This document shows positions 7,654 through 15,497 of a stretch of 25,116 bases of DNA, one piece after another. Origin of the DNA: Gudongella sp964607545 (GTDB lineage: Bacteria > Bacillota > Clostridia > Tissierellales > Tissierellaceae); assembly GCA_964607545.1 (NCBI GenBank), contig CAZSLV010000018.1, positions 1 to 25,116 of the forward strand, written 5' to 3'. The position numbers and the translations under genes were made by a program. Every line of letters starts with the position of its first letter. The stretch's first letter is position 1. Under the pieces are notes generated by a model that made no database searches, was not told the DNA's origin, and saw nothing but the letters and a program-made list of their open reading frames with translations.

Positions 7654-8382
7654 TTATTCATCCTTATTTGGGTTTAGGAAAATTAAAAGCCTCCCACAAT
7701 TTTCACATGTGTAAACTTCTTTTCCTAACTTTATCCTATCTACCTGGGCAGGTCTTATCATGATATTACATTCGGAACATGCATTGTCTATAACTCTTGC
7801 AATTCCTGTACTCTTTTTCTTTTCCCTTATATTTTGGAATTGGTCTAGGAGCTTAGAGTCAATGTTTTGCAAGGAATCTTCAATAAGGTTCTTTTGCCTA
7901 TCTATTTCTTTTCTGGTCTTTAATAGGGACTCTTTCATTTCTTTTTTTAGCTCTTCTATAGTTCTTTCTTTACTTTTAATTTCACTTTCCCAATGGAGGA
8001 TTTTTTCTTGGTAAATTTCATTTTTCTCAAGTAAATTTAATATTTCATTTTCTAATTCATCTATTAGGTCTTTTAAAAAACTCTTTTCCTTATTTAAATG
8101 GTCAAGTTGTTTTAAATCAGTGATTTCTCCCTTGTATATGGTAGCTTCTGCCTTTTCATATTTAAGAGAGTAATCCTGAAGTTTTATAGTTTTGATACTT
8201 ATGTCTATTTCATTGTCCTTGTATGTACTTATCACTTTTTCAAGGTTATTTTTATCTGATAAGCATGTTCTTTCTAATTTTAATATTTCTTGGTCATTTT
8301 CAAGCTTAATAAGGTCTTTTTCATAAAGTTCTAGGTTTATGTAATTATCCTGTAGTTTTAGTACCTTCTCTAGTTCAAGCAC
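7654..8382 (-). CDS. Coiled-coil C4-type zinc ribbon protein (COG1579/DUF164)
   Basis: A 242-residue protein of uncharacterised role. Nearly all of it up to about residue 190 is charged, heptad-rich coiled coil. The C-terminus has a four-cysteine zinc ribbon: a CSEC pair near residues 202-205 and a CENC pair about 25 residues later, with IRPAQVDRIK between them, as in the COG1579 family, some of whose members are described as nucleic-acid associated. The start is GTG at 8380-8382, supported by GGGGGG about 5 nt upstream. It follows the nif3-like gene by 10 nt and is the last gene of the minus-strand run before the convergent sugar operon. Function is not predicted beyond the family. Confidence 0.88.
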   Translation of the reverse strand: MLELEKVLKLQDNYINLELYEKDLIKLENDQEILKLERTCLSDKNNLEKVISTYKDNEIDISIKTIKLQDYSLKYEKAEATIYKGEITDLKQLDHLNKEKSFLKDLIDELENEILNLLEKNEIYQEKILHWESEIKSKERTIEELKKEMKESLLKTRKEIDRQKNLIEDSLQNIDSKLLDQFQNIREKKKSTGIARVIDNACSECNIMIRPAQVDRIKLGKEVYTCENCGRLLIFLNPNKDE

Positions 8383-8392
8383 ACTATCCCCC

Positions 8393-9193
8393 CTATCTAA
8401 GGCTAAATGGAAAAGTCATCTTATCGTATACTTCTATTCTAATCTCATCTTTTATATTTAACAAATAATTTTTTAGTATATTAAGGACTGGCTTTTCAGT
8501 AAAATAGTGGGTAGCATCGATTAATATAATACCTTCTTCATATGCTAATTGGCTATCGTGGTACTTTATATCCCCAGTAATATAAACTTGGGCCGCCTTT
8601 TCTTTTGCATCCATGATAAAATCACTTCCAGAGCCACCACAAAGGGCAATTTTACTTATACCTTCCATTGATTTCCCATAAACTATTAGGTGGGATGCTT
8701 TTAAATTTTCCTTGATTTTGTCTATTAAGTCATCTAGGGAAATTGGGTCTATCTCACCCACCCTTCCATAACCATATTCTATACTAGGGTCTTTATACTT
8801 TATTAAGTCTACTTTTCTTAAAGGGATAGGGTTTTTTAATCCTAGCTTTTGGCTAAGGATATCATTTACCCCACCCTCAACCAGGTCTAAGTTAGAATGA
8901 GCATTATAAATTACTAGGTCATGGTTAATAATCTTTTTAATCAACCTTCCCTTATAAGTTTTATCGGTAATGGTTTCAAGAGGGGAAAATATAAAGGGGT
9001 GGTGGCTTATAACCATATTTAAGTTAGTTTTAATTGCATAGTCTATGACCTCATTTGTAATATCTAGGGCTAAGAGGATCCCCTTTACCTTGTTTTTGCT
9101 ATCTCCAATTTGAAAGCCACTCTTATCCCACTTATCTATAAGGCTAGGACTTAACCATTCTTCTAGCTTTTTAATTATATCTTTTGCCTCCAC
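8393..9193 (-). CDS. Nif3-like dinuclear metal centre hexameric protein (YqfO/YbgI family)
   Basis: A 266-residue member of the Nif3 family, whose proteins form hexameric toroids with two metal ions per subunit; the enzymatic role is debated (GTP cyclohydrolase-like folds have been proposed). Visible are the metal ligands in ISHHPFIFSP (about residues 62-71), a further conserved AHSNLD segment, and the C-terminal DATHYFTEKPVL with a His and Glu ligand. It is the short form, like E. coli YbgI; Bacillus YqfO carries an extra PII-like domain in the middle, which is missing here. The start is GTG at 9191-9193 with GGGAGG upstream. It overlaps the trmK end by 23 nt, so the two are co-translated, as in Bacillus. 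Confidence 0.92.
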   Translation of the reverse strand: MEAKDIIKKLEEWLSPSLIDKWDKSGFQIGDSKNKVKGILLALDITNEVIDYAIKTNLNMVISHHPFIFSPLETITDKTYKGRLIKKIINHDLVIYNAHSNLDLVEGGVNDILSQKLGLKNPIPLRKVDLIKYKDPSIEYGYGRVGEIDPISLDDLIDKIKENLKASHLIVYGKSMEGISKIALCGGSGSDFIMDAKEKAAQVYITGDIKYHDSQLAYEEGIILIDATHYFTEKPVLNILKNYLLNIKDEIRIEVYDKMTFPFSLR

Positions 9194-9875
9194 TATCTAA
9201 CACCTCCCTATAGGCCTTAATTTCTTCTTCTAATTCTTCAAGTCTTTTTATTGACTTCTCGCTTTTTATTCCCCTTATCTCATCTCTTATTTTTTCTTTT
9301 TGTTTCATTTTCCATAAGACAAAGTCTTTCCACAAGGGGTGGTCTCCTCTTATAAGCAAGGGGGAAATTTCATAATCAAAGTCTTTTTCATAGCTTTCAA
9401 GACCTCTTTTGGCAAGGATAATTTCATATATCTTATCCTCTTCTTTAGCTAAGTCTTCTTTTACAATAGTAAATCCGTTGTTTATAAGGTAGTACCTTAG
9501 CTCTTTACCTCCTACCATGGGTTGAAGTATATAAGTTTCAAAGCTATCTAGCTTATCTTTAGCCCTTTCTAGAATATCTGAAATTAAAACTCCCCCCATA
9601 CCACCTATTATTACTACATCAACCTCAAATTCTTTAATAGGGTCTAGGCCATCTCCTAGCCTTGTTTGGATTTTCCCCCTATAGTCTCCCTTCATTACAA
9701 GGTCCTTTGTCTTATCTAGGGAGGGTCCACTTATGTCTGTTGCAATCACATATTTGCTTATTTCTTTTTCAATTAAATACCTAGGTATATAGCCGTGGTC
9801 TGTTCCAATATCACCTACAATAGAGTTTTTATCTACTAAATTTGCTATACTTTTAAGCCTATTAGTTAATTTCAT
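9171..9875 (-). CDS. trmK: tRNA (adenine-22-N1)-methyltransferase TrmK
   Basis: A 234-residue SAM-dependent methyltransferase that forms m1A at position 22 in the D-loop of certain tRNAs. The SAM site motif is GDIGTDHGYIP (about residues 21-31), followed by the ATDIS strand and the VVIIGGMGGVLI segment typical of the TrmK/YqfN family; the C-terminal part is helical and coiled (about 190-230). Length matches the family. AAGGAG lies 6 nt before ATG. Location between rpoD and the nif3-like gene is the conserved Firmicutes arrangement (sigA-trmK-yqfO). Confidence 0.93.
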   Translation of the reverse strand: MKLTNRLKSIANLVDKNSIVGDIGTDHGYIPRYLIEKEISKYVIATDISGPSLDKTKDLVMKGDYRGKIQTRLGDGLDPIKEFEVDVVIIGGMGGVLISDILERAKDKLDSFETYILQPMVGGKELRYYLINNGFTIVKEDLAKEEDKIYEIILAKRGLESYEKDFDYEISPLLIRGDHPLWKDFVLWKMKQKEKIRDEIRGIKSEKSIKRLEELEEEIKAYREVLDSGGKRYN

Positions 9876-9906
9876 ATCTTGCTCCTTAGGATAATTTTAC
9901 TTATAA

Positions 9907-9940
9907 GAATAAGATTCGCAAATATTTGCGAATCTTATTC
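9907..9940 (-). terminator. 34-bp perfect palindrome at the rpoD stop codon (probable weak terminator)
   Basis: GAATAAGATTCGCAAA, TA and TTTGCGAATCTTATTC form a fully self-complementary 34-bp element. The rpoD stop codon (9935-9937) lies in it, and the element ends 31 nt before the trmK start. On the minus strand the core stem GATTCGCAAA/TTTGCGAATC is followed by TTATTCTTATAA, only partly T-rich, so termination would be partial, lowering trmK-nif3 expression relative to rpoD. A DNA-binding operator cannot be excluded, but it matches no consensus I know. Confidence 0.6.
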
Positions 9941-11068
9941 TAAAAAGTCCTTTAATTTTTTACTCCTACTTGGATGTCTAAGTTTTCTAAGTGCCTTAGC
10001 TTCTATTTGCCTAATTCTTTCCCTTGTTACTTCAAATTCTTTTCCTACTTCTTCTAGCGTTCTTGCCCTTCCATCGTCAAGACCAAACCTTAATTTTAAA
10101 ACCTTTTGCTCTCTTGGAGTTAAGCTATCTAAAACTTCAATTAATTGTTCTCTTAACATGGTAAAGGTGGCTGCATCAGCAGGGGCTAGGACATCTTCAT
10201 CAGGTATAAAGTCCCCAAGATGGCTATCCTCTTCCTCCCCAATAGGGGTTTCAAGGGATACAGGTTCTTGTGCTATCTTCATTATTTCCCTTACTCTTTC
10301 TACTTCAAGTCCCATCTCATCTCCAATTTCCTCAGGAGTTGGGTCTCTTCCAAGTTCTTGAACCAATTGTCGTTGGACCCTTACTAGTTTATTTATTGTC
10401 TCAACCATATGGACTGGTATCCTTATGGTCCTTGCTTGGTCAGCAATTGCCCTAGTTATGGCTTGTCTTATCCACCATGTAGCATAGGTAGAAAATTTAA
10501 AACCCTTCCTGTATTCAAACTTTTCTACTGCCTTCATAAGACCCAAGTTTCCCTCTTGTATAAGGTCTAAAAAGAGCATACCCCTACCCACATATCTCTT
10601 TGCAATACTTACTACCAGCCTTAGGTTGGCTTCTGCTAATTTTTTCTTAGCTATTTCATCCCCATCTTCCATCCTTTTAGCTAAGTCTATCTCTTCACTT
10701 CCAGTTAATAAAGGAATCTTTCCTATTTCTTTTAAATACATCCTAACAGGGTCATCAACAGTTATCCCCTTAGGGACAGTTAAATCTTCTTTAGTAATTT
10801 CTTCTGGGTCATCGGATTTATCCTTATCAACATCATCATCTTCTACAATTAAATCATCATCTTTTTCACCCATTATATCAATATCATTATCTTCAATTTT
10901 TTGATATATTTCATCTATTTCTTCTGGGTCTAAATCAATAGCTTCAAGAGTGTCTATTATCTCTTTATAGGTTAAAAGACCATTCTTTTTACCCTTAGCG
11001 AGTAACTTTTTTTCAGCTTGTTGTTTGTTATCAAGTGCTTTTTCATCTTTTTTACTTATATCGTCCAA
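9935..11068 (-). CDS. rpoD: Primary RNA polymerase sigma factor (SigA/RpoD)
   Basis: The housekeeping sigma factor (377 aa, close to Bacillus SigA). An acidic region 1.1-like N-terminus (about 1-95) precedes region 1.2 with DPVRMYLKEIG (about 105), region 2 with FLDLIQEGNLGLMKAVEKF and the -10-reading YATWWIRQAITRAI (about 195-208), the region 3 GRDPTPEEIGDEMG, and region 4 with TLEEVGKEFEVTRERIRQIE, which contacts the -35. All promoter-contacting residues are present. The start is TTG at 11066-11068, with a strong GAGGAGG (11076-11082) 7 nt upstream. It follows dnaG by 16 nt, forming the classic macromolecular synthesis operon. Confidence 0.97.
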   Translation of the reverse strand: MDDISKKDEKALDNKQQAEKKLLAKGKKNGLLTYKEIIDTLEAIDLDPEEIDEIYQKIEDNDIDIMGEKDDDLIVEDDDVDKDKSDDPEEITKEDLTVPKGITVDDPVRMYLKEIGKIPLLTGSEEIDLAKRMEDGDEIAKKKLAEANLRLVVSIAKRYVGRGMLFLDLIQEGNLGLMKAVEKFEYRKGFKFSTYATWWIRQAITRAIADQARTIRIPVHMVETINKLVRVQRQLVQELGRDPTPEEIGDEMGLEVERVREIMKIAQEPVSLETPIGEEEDSHLGDFIPDEDVLAPADAATFTMLREQLIEVLDSLTPREQKVLKLRFGLDDGRARTLEEVGKEFEVTRERIRQIEAKALRKLRHPSRSKKLKDFLE

Positions 11069-11084
11069 TTTAAAACCTCCTCGC

Positions 11085-12860
11085 TTAATCTATTGTGGTT
11101 ATTTGCTTATTTAAGTTTGTTAGTTCTTCAATCAACTTGTGAAATTTACTTATGTCATTTTGATTTTCAATTTCTTTTAGCTCAATAAGCAAACTAGATC
11201 TTTTTCTTAAGAGTTTACTCTTTTTTATGGTTTTTATTAAATCACTTATAACCTTATTTTCATTATCAGGTTCAAAATGAGGCATGTGACTAATAATTTC
11301 TTCAAATCTTTCCCTACTCTTATCATCATCTTTTAATTCTTCTAAAAGGTCTGATTTATTTATTTGGTCTCTAGTAGAGTATAGGTCAGATATCAATAAA
11401 TAACAATACTTACATTCAGAATCAAGGAAATCTTCTACCCTAATATCTTCAGCTATTTTTTCATAATACCCCTTATCTATTAAGCTAAAGCCAATAATAT
11501 CCATTTCTGCCTTAAGGTAGGCCTTGGGTAGTAAATTAAGAGGAGGTTTAGTCACTTTGTTTTTGATTTGCTTGTTAACAAATCCCCTATTAAGTTTTAT
11601 TTCCTGGCTAATGGCTTCCCTGGAAACACCAGTTTCCTTTGATACCTTATCTATATAAATGTCTTGCTCGACCTTAGATTTCAATCCCTTTAATATATTA
11701 GAAACCTCTTTAACAAACTTTATCTTTTGATTTGGGTCTTCTATATTGTATTTTTCCTTTAAAAGGTGAACTTTAAAATCAAAATAATTTAAGGCTCTAT
11801 CTATAGCTTGTTCAAATGCGGGCAGACCGTTTTTATTTATAAAGTCATCTGGGTCCATGCCCTCTTGTAAAAGTATTACTTTAGGTTCTACTTCTTCTTC
11901 TAGCAAAATGTCTATAGCCTTAAGGCTTGCCCTCTTACCTGCTCCATCGTTATCATAGCAAATATAAACTTCATTTCCATACCGCTTTAATAATTTTGCT
12001 TGGGGTCTTGTAAGGGCTGTTCCTAGGCTGGCTACAGAAAAATTAATCCCCTTTGAGTATAAGGCTATTACATCCATGTAGCCTTCAACAAGTATTATCT
12101 TCTTCCTATCCATGTTTTTATTTATAATGTTTAGTCCATATAAATAAAAACCCTTATTAAAGACTTTTGTATCTGGGGAATTTAAATACTTAGGTAGGGA
12201 TTTATCTAATACCCTCCCCCCAAAGCCTATAACCCTAGATTTTGTGTCAATAATGGGGAAAATTAATCTATTTCTAAACTTATCAAAGTAAGTATCTCTT
12301 TCCTTACTTTTACTAACTAGGCCTGCCCTATATATCACTTCTTCTTCAAATCCCTTAGCTTTTAGGTGATTTAATAATTTATTCCAAGAATCTGGGGCAA
12401 AACCCAGGCCAAAGGTTTTAGAAATTTGACCAGATATATTCCTATCCTTTAAGTAGTCCTTAGCAAGATTATTTTCTGCCAACTCATTGAGGAAAAACCT
12501 AGCTGCTTCCTTATTTATACTGTATATTTCATTTTTTTCATCTTCTTCTTTACTATCTACTTCTTTTTCTTCCCAAGGGATATTGTACTTATCAGCAAGA
12601 AAGCGTATTGCCCCTATAAAGTCGAGGTTCTCTCTTTGCATAATAAAGGTAATCCCATCCCCACCAGCCCCACATCCAAAGCAATGAAATATTTGCTTAT
12701 CATCTGAAACTGTAAATGATGGGGTCTTTTCACTATGAAAAGGGCATAAGCCTATGTGGTTGGAACCAGACTTCTTCAAGTACAAATATTCTTCGATTAA
12801 ATCGACAATATTCATCTCTTCTTTTATCTTTTCTATTATATTATCATATGACAAGGCCAT
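11085..12860 (-). CDS. dnaG: DNA primase DnaG
   Basis: The primase (591 aa) makes RNA primers at the replication fork. The N-terminal CHC2 zinc finger has Cys39, His42, Cys60 and Cys63. The TOPRIM catalytic core follows, with Glu259 in EGYMD and the acidic YDNDGAGKRA motif (about 305-315) plus a third acidic segment EGMDPDDFI. The C-terminal helical part (about 440-591) is the helicase-interacting domain and is poorly conserved, as is normal. Length is typical. The start ATG is preceded by GGTGAG. It lies between dgt and rpoD on the same strand, separated from dgt by 56 nt. Confidence 0.97.
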   Translation of the reverse strand: MALSYDNIIEKIKEEMNIVDLIEEYLYLKKSGSNHIGLCPFHSEKTPSFTVSDDKQIFHCFGCGAGGDGITFIMQRENLDFIGAIRFLADKYNIPWEEKEVDSKEEDEKNEIYSINKEAARFFLNELAENNLAKDYLKDRNISGQISKTFGLGFAPDSWNKLLNHLKAKGFEEEVIYRAGLVSKSKERDTYFDKFRNRLIFPIIDTKSRVIGFGGRVLDKSLPKYLNSPDTKVFNKGFYLYGLNIINKNMDRKKIILVEGYMDVIALYSKGINFSVASLGTALTRPQAKLLKRYGNEVYICYDNDGAGKRASLKAIDILLEEEVEPKVILLQEGMDPDDFINKNGLPAFEQAIDRALNYFDFKVHLLKEKYNIEDPNQKIKFVKEVSNILKGLKSKVEQDIYIDKVSKETGVSREAISQEIKLNRGFVNKQIKNKVTKPPLNLLPKAYLKAEMDIIGFSLIDKGYYEKIAEDIRVEDFLDSECKYCYLLISDLYSTRDQINKSDLLEELKDDDKSRERFEEIISHMPHFEPDNENKVISDLIKTIKKSKLLRKRSSLLIELKEIENQNDISKFHKLIEELTNLNKQITTID

Positions 12861-12916
12861 TTACTCACCACTTACTCTACTATAAAATATATACCCAAGT
12901 TGACCGTAATTATCTG

Positions 12917-13933
12917 TTAAAAGCTAGCCCAAGGTTTAGGAATAAACAAGTCCATGTAAAGGTTAACTATATACCTGTCAGTCATACCTGCAATATAATC
13001 TGATATAATATTCTCTTTCTTTTCTTCTATATTTTTATAAATTTGTAAGTGTTCTTTTGGAACCTTACTAAGGTCTTCCATGTAAAAATTATATAAGACT
13101 TCAATCATATTCTCTGCTTTTTTATGCTCTTTCTTTGCATGGGAGTTAAAGTATACATTTTGAAACATAAAGTCTCTTAGCTTATCTGTTTTTTCCCCAA
13201 CTTCTTTGCTCATCTTCATTTGGTTTTTCCCATAATTATTTTCAATTAAGTCAAAAATCATAGTATTTATCCTTTGTCCATGAGAACTTCCAAGAACTTT
13301 TATACAATCCTTGGGCAAGTCTTCTTGGGTAATTATATGGGCCCTTATGGCATCATCAATATCATGGTTTATATAGGCAATCCTATCTGCATACTTTATA
13401 ATTTGCCCCTCTAGAAAGTTAGATTTATTATCTCCAGAATGTTTAATTATACCCTCTCTAACCTCGTATGTCAAATTCAAGCCCTGCTTATTGTCATGAC
13501 TTTCTAACATTTCAACAACCCTTAAACTTTGTTCATTATGTTTAAAGCCATTTGGATTTAAGCGGTTTAAAACAGTTTCTCCAGTATGACCAAAAGGGGT
13601 ATGGCCTAGGTCATGGGCAAGGGCAATAGCTTCGACTAAATCTTCATTTAACTTAAGGGCCCTTGCTAGGGTTCTTGCAAGTTGAGATACCTCAAGGGTA
13701 TGGGTTAACCTTGTTCTAAAGTGGTCTCCTTCAGGGGCAATGAAAACCTGAGTTTTGTGTTTTAGTCTTCTAAAAGCCTTGGAATGAATAATCCTATCCC
13801 TATCTCTTTGAAAAACTGTCCTTATGGGACATTTTTCTTCCATTACTTCTCTGCCCTTAGACTTTTTACTAAAGGATGCGTATTTAGAAAGTTCCCTAAG
13901 CTCCCTATCCTCAATTTGTTTTCTTATATCCAT
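12917..13933 (-). CDS. dgt: Deoxyguanosinetriphosphate triphosphohydrolase-like protein (HD domain dNTPase)
   Basis: A 338-residue HD-domain dNTP triphosphohydrolase, which converts dNTPs to nucleoside plus triphosphate and so trims the dNTP pool. Visible are the family N-terminus SKGREVMEEKCPIRTVFQRDRDRI, the FRTRLTHTLEVSQLAR segment with the first metal His, the HD pair in ALAHDLGHTPFGH (about residues 104-116), and a later YADRIAYINHDIDDAI segment with the last metal Asp. It is the shorter Firmicutes type rather than the 500-residue E. coli Dgt. GGAGG lies 6 nt before the ATG, and a promoter candidate lies directly upstream. It stands before dnaG, where Bacillus has yqxD. Confidence 0.93.
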   Translation of the reverse strand: MDIRKQIEDRELRELSKYASFSKKSKGREVMEEKCPIRTVFQRDRDRIIHSKAFRRLKHKTQVFIAPEGDHFRTRLTHTLEVSQLARTLARALKLNEDLVEAIALAHDLGHTPFGHTGETVLNRLNPNGFKHNEQSLRVVEMLESHDNKQGLNLTYEVREGIIKHSGDNKSNFLEGQIIKYADRIAYINHDIDDAIRAHIITQEDLPKDCIKVLGSSHGQRINTMIFDLIENNYGKNQMKMSKEVGEKTDKLRDFMFQNVYFNSHAKKEHKKAENMIEVLYNFYMEDLSKVPKEHLQIYKNIEEKKENIISDYIAGMTDRYIVNLYMDLFIPKPWASF

Positions 13934-13951
13934 AATATACCTCCAGGCTAT

Positions 13952-13980
13952 ACTATATATATACTACAAAAAACTTCCAA
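13952..13980 (-). promoter_or_regulatory. Candidate SigA promoter for dgt-dnaG-rpoD
   Basis: On the minus strand TTGGAA (13975-13980) and TATAGT (13952-13957) are separated by exactly 17 nt, a good SigA-type pair, just downstream of the terminator of the preceding gene and 18 nt before the dgt start. If used, it would drive dgt, dnaG and rpoD, so sigma would transcribe its own gene. The region is AT-rich, so chance matches are possible. Confidence 0.55.
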
Positions 13981-13995
13981 ATCCTTCTTTTTTTT

Positions 13996-14022
13996 AAAAA
14001 AAAGTGTTCTTAAGAACACTTT
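13996..14022 (-). terminator. Intrinsic terminator after the PPDK regulator gene
   Basis: AAAGTGTTCT (14001-14010) and its complement up to 14022 form a perfect 22-nt palindrome overlapping the stop codon of the preceding gene. On the minus strand it is followed directly by a run of eight T and then eight A. The stem is about 9 bp with a tiny loop. It should end the long phoH-to-ppsR transcript and insulate the dgt-dnaG-rpoD unit. Confidence 0.8.
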
Positions 14023-14845
14023 AAAACATTTTATCTCCAAATTGATTTTCCATATGCTCGATAATTATCGAGGCAGTTTCTTCTATAGCCTTTGTTGATA
14101 CATCTATTATTTCGCAGTTTACACTCATCATAATTTCCATTGAATACTCTAATTCTTTTTGTATTCTTTCAACACTTGCATAATTTGCAGAGTTTTTTAA
14201 ACCTAGGGCCTTTAATCTTTCCGTACGAATTTCAATTAATTTTTTAGGATCAGCAACTAGGCCTATTATCCTTCTTCTATCCTTTTTATATAACTCATCC
14301 GGCACAGAAACCTCAGGTACTAGGGGTACATTGACAACCTTAAAGTTTTTATGGGCTAGGTACATAGAAAGAGGGGTTTTTGAAGTCCTAGATATACCAA
14401 TTAAGCAAATATCTGCCCTTTCAATTCCTCTTGGATCCTTCCCATCATCGTATTTTACTGCAAATTCTACAGCTTCAACCTTTCTAAAGTAATTTTCATC
14501 TATCCTTCTTATAAGCCCAGCTTCCCTCTTTGGAGCATAGCCAAGGATACTTTCAATAGACTTCATTGGGGGGGACATAACATCAATGGTTGGGATGTTT
14601 TTTTCCTCACCTAAAGTATCAATTAAATTTTTTATCTGTAAAATAACCGTTGTATATATAAATATACTCTCCCCACTTACAGCTTCATCAAAGATTTCTC
14701 TTATCTCCTTTTCATCGCTTATAAAGGGATACTTTTTTATTTCATAACTTTCTGTTATAAATTGCTTTGCAGCAGCACGCGCAATCAACTCTCCTGTTTC
14801 TCCAATAGAGTCTGATAATACATAGAGTGTAAGCATCTTATTCAT
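14021..14845 (-). CDS. Pyruvate, phosphate dikinase regulatory protein (DUF299, PpsR/YqfL family)
   Basis: A 274-residue bifunctional kinase/pyrophosphorylase of the DUF299 family. Such proteins inactivate PPDK or PEP synthase by ADP-dependent threonine phosphorylation and reactivate it by phosphate-dependent dephosphorylation. The N-terminal YVLSDSIGETGE motif and the P-loop-like G150-I-S-R-T-S-K-T157 typical of the family are both present, as is the C-terminal YASVERIQKELE segment. Length matches. AGGGGG lies upstream of the ATG. It directly follows the ccpN-like regulator, as yqfL follows ccpN in Bacillus. The target enzyme gene (ppdK) is not in this window, so whether it acts on PPDK or PEP synthase is inferred. 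Confidence 0.92.
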   Translation of the reverse strand: MNKMLTLYVLSDSIGETGELIARAAAKQFITESYEIKKYPFISDEKEIREIFDEAVSGESIFIYTTVILQIKNLIDTLGEEKNIPTIDVMSPPMKSIESILGYAPKREAGLIRRIDENYFRKVEAVEFAVKYDDGKDPRGIERADICLIGISRTSKTPLSMYLAHKNFKVVNVPLVPEVSVPDELYKKDRRRIIGLVADPKKLIEIRTERLKALGLKNSANYASVERIQKELEYSMEIMMSVNCEIIDVSTKAIEETASIIIEHMENQFGDKMF

Positions 14846-14856
14846 TTAAAAACCCC

Positions 14857-15495
14857 CTAGAGATTAGTCCCAAGTTCCACAAACAACCTTGTAATGTTGG
14901 TCTTTGTTACCCTACCTACTACTTTATATACCTTATTCTCATCATCCATTTTTTCTACAATGGGAATGCTATCAATTTCATTTTCAATAAGTTTTATGGC
15001 TATAGATAGGACTGTATCTTTAGGACCTGATAGAATTAATTTTGGCATCCTGGTCATAATAACTCCCACAGGAGTTGTATGCAAGTCCAAGCCACCCATC
15101 GAACCCTTTAGGAGGTCTTTTCTTGAAACAACCCCCTGGAGGATCCCCTGATTGGTTACATAAACAGACCCAACATCTTCTGTAAATACATAAACTATAG
15201 CATCGTATATGGACTTACTTTCTTCTATAACAACAGGTAGGGACATGATATCCCTTACTATTATATCTGAAATCTTATTGGCAAGAAAGTCTTCCTTGTT
15301 TTTACCAATATAAACATAACCAACCTTAGGCCTAGCGTCTAAAACATTTAGCATGGTTAAGACTGTTAGGTCCGGGCGGAGGGTTGACCTTGTTAAACCT
15401 AATTGACTAGCTATTTCTATGCTACTTATAGGTTGTTCTTTTTTTACAATTTCTATTATTTTTTCCTGCCTCTTGCTATATTGGATATAGGTCAC
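14857..15495 (-). CDS. ccpN: HTH and CBS-domain transcriptional regulator (CcpN-like)
   Basis: A 212-residue cytoplasmic repressor-type protein. The N-terminal winged helix (about residues 5-62: SKRQEKIIEIVKKEQPISS, then TRSTLRPDLTVL) is followed by DARPKVGYVYIG and two CBS domains (about 80-135 and 145-205), which bind adenine nucleotides. The architecture and the LTR-x-TLRPDL helix match CcpN of Bacillus, which represses gapB and pckA under glycolytic conditions; its partner yqfL is adjacent there as here. The start is GTG at 15493-15495, 2 nt after the glyS stop, so its translation is probably coupled to glyS. Family assignment is firm; the regulon is inferred. Confidence 0.85.
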   Translation of the reverse strand: MTYIQYSKRQEKIIEIVKKEQPISSIEIASQLGLTRSTLRPDLTVLTMLNVLDARPKVGYVYIGKNKEDFLANKISDIIVRDIMSLPVVIEESKSIYDAIVYVFTEDVGSVYVTNQGILQGVVSRKDLLKGSMGGLDLHTTPVGVIMTRMPKLILSGPKDTVLSIAIKLIENEIDSIPIVEKMDDENKVYKVVGRVTKTNITRLFVELGTNL

Positions 15496-15497
15496 CC

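Noticed and set aside
9879..10904. Several plus-strand frames opposite rpoD
   Set aside because: Ser/Leu-rich translations typical of antisense shadows; rpoD on the minus strand is unambiguous.
13784..14098. 104-residue plus-strand frame across the dgt-ppsR gap
   Set aside because: It covers the reverse of two real genes, a promoter and a terminator; composition is not protein-like.
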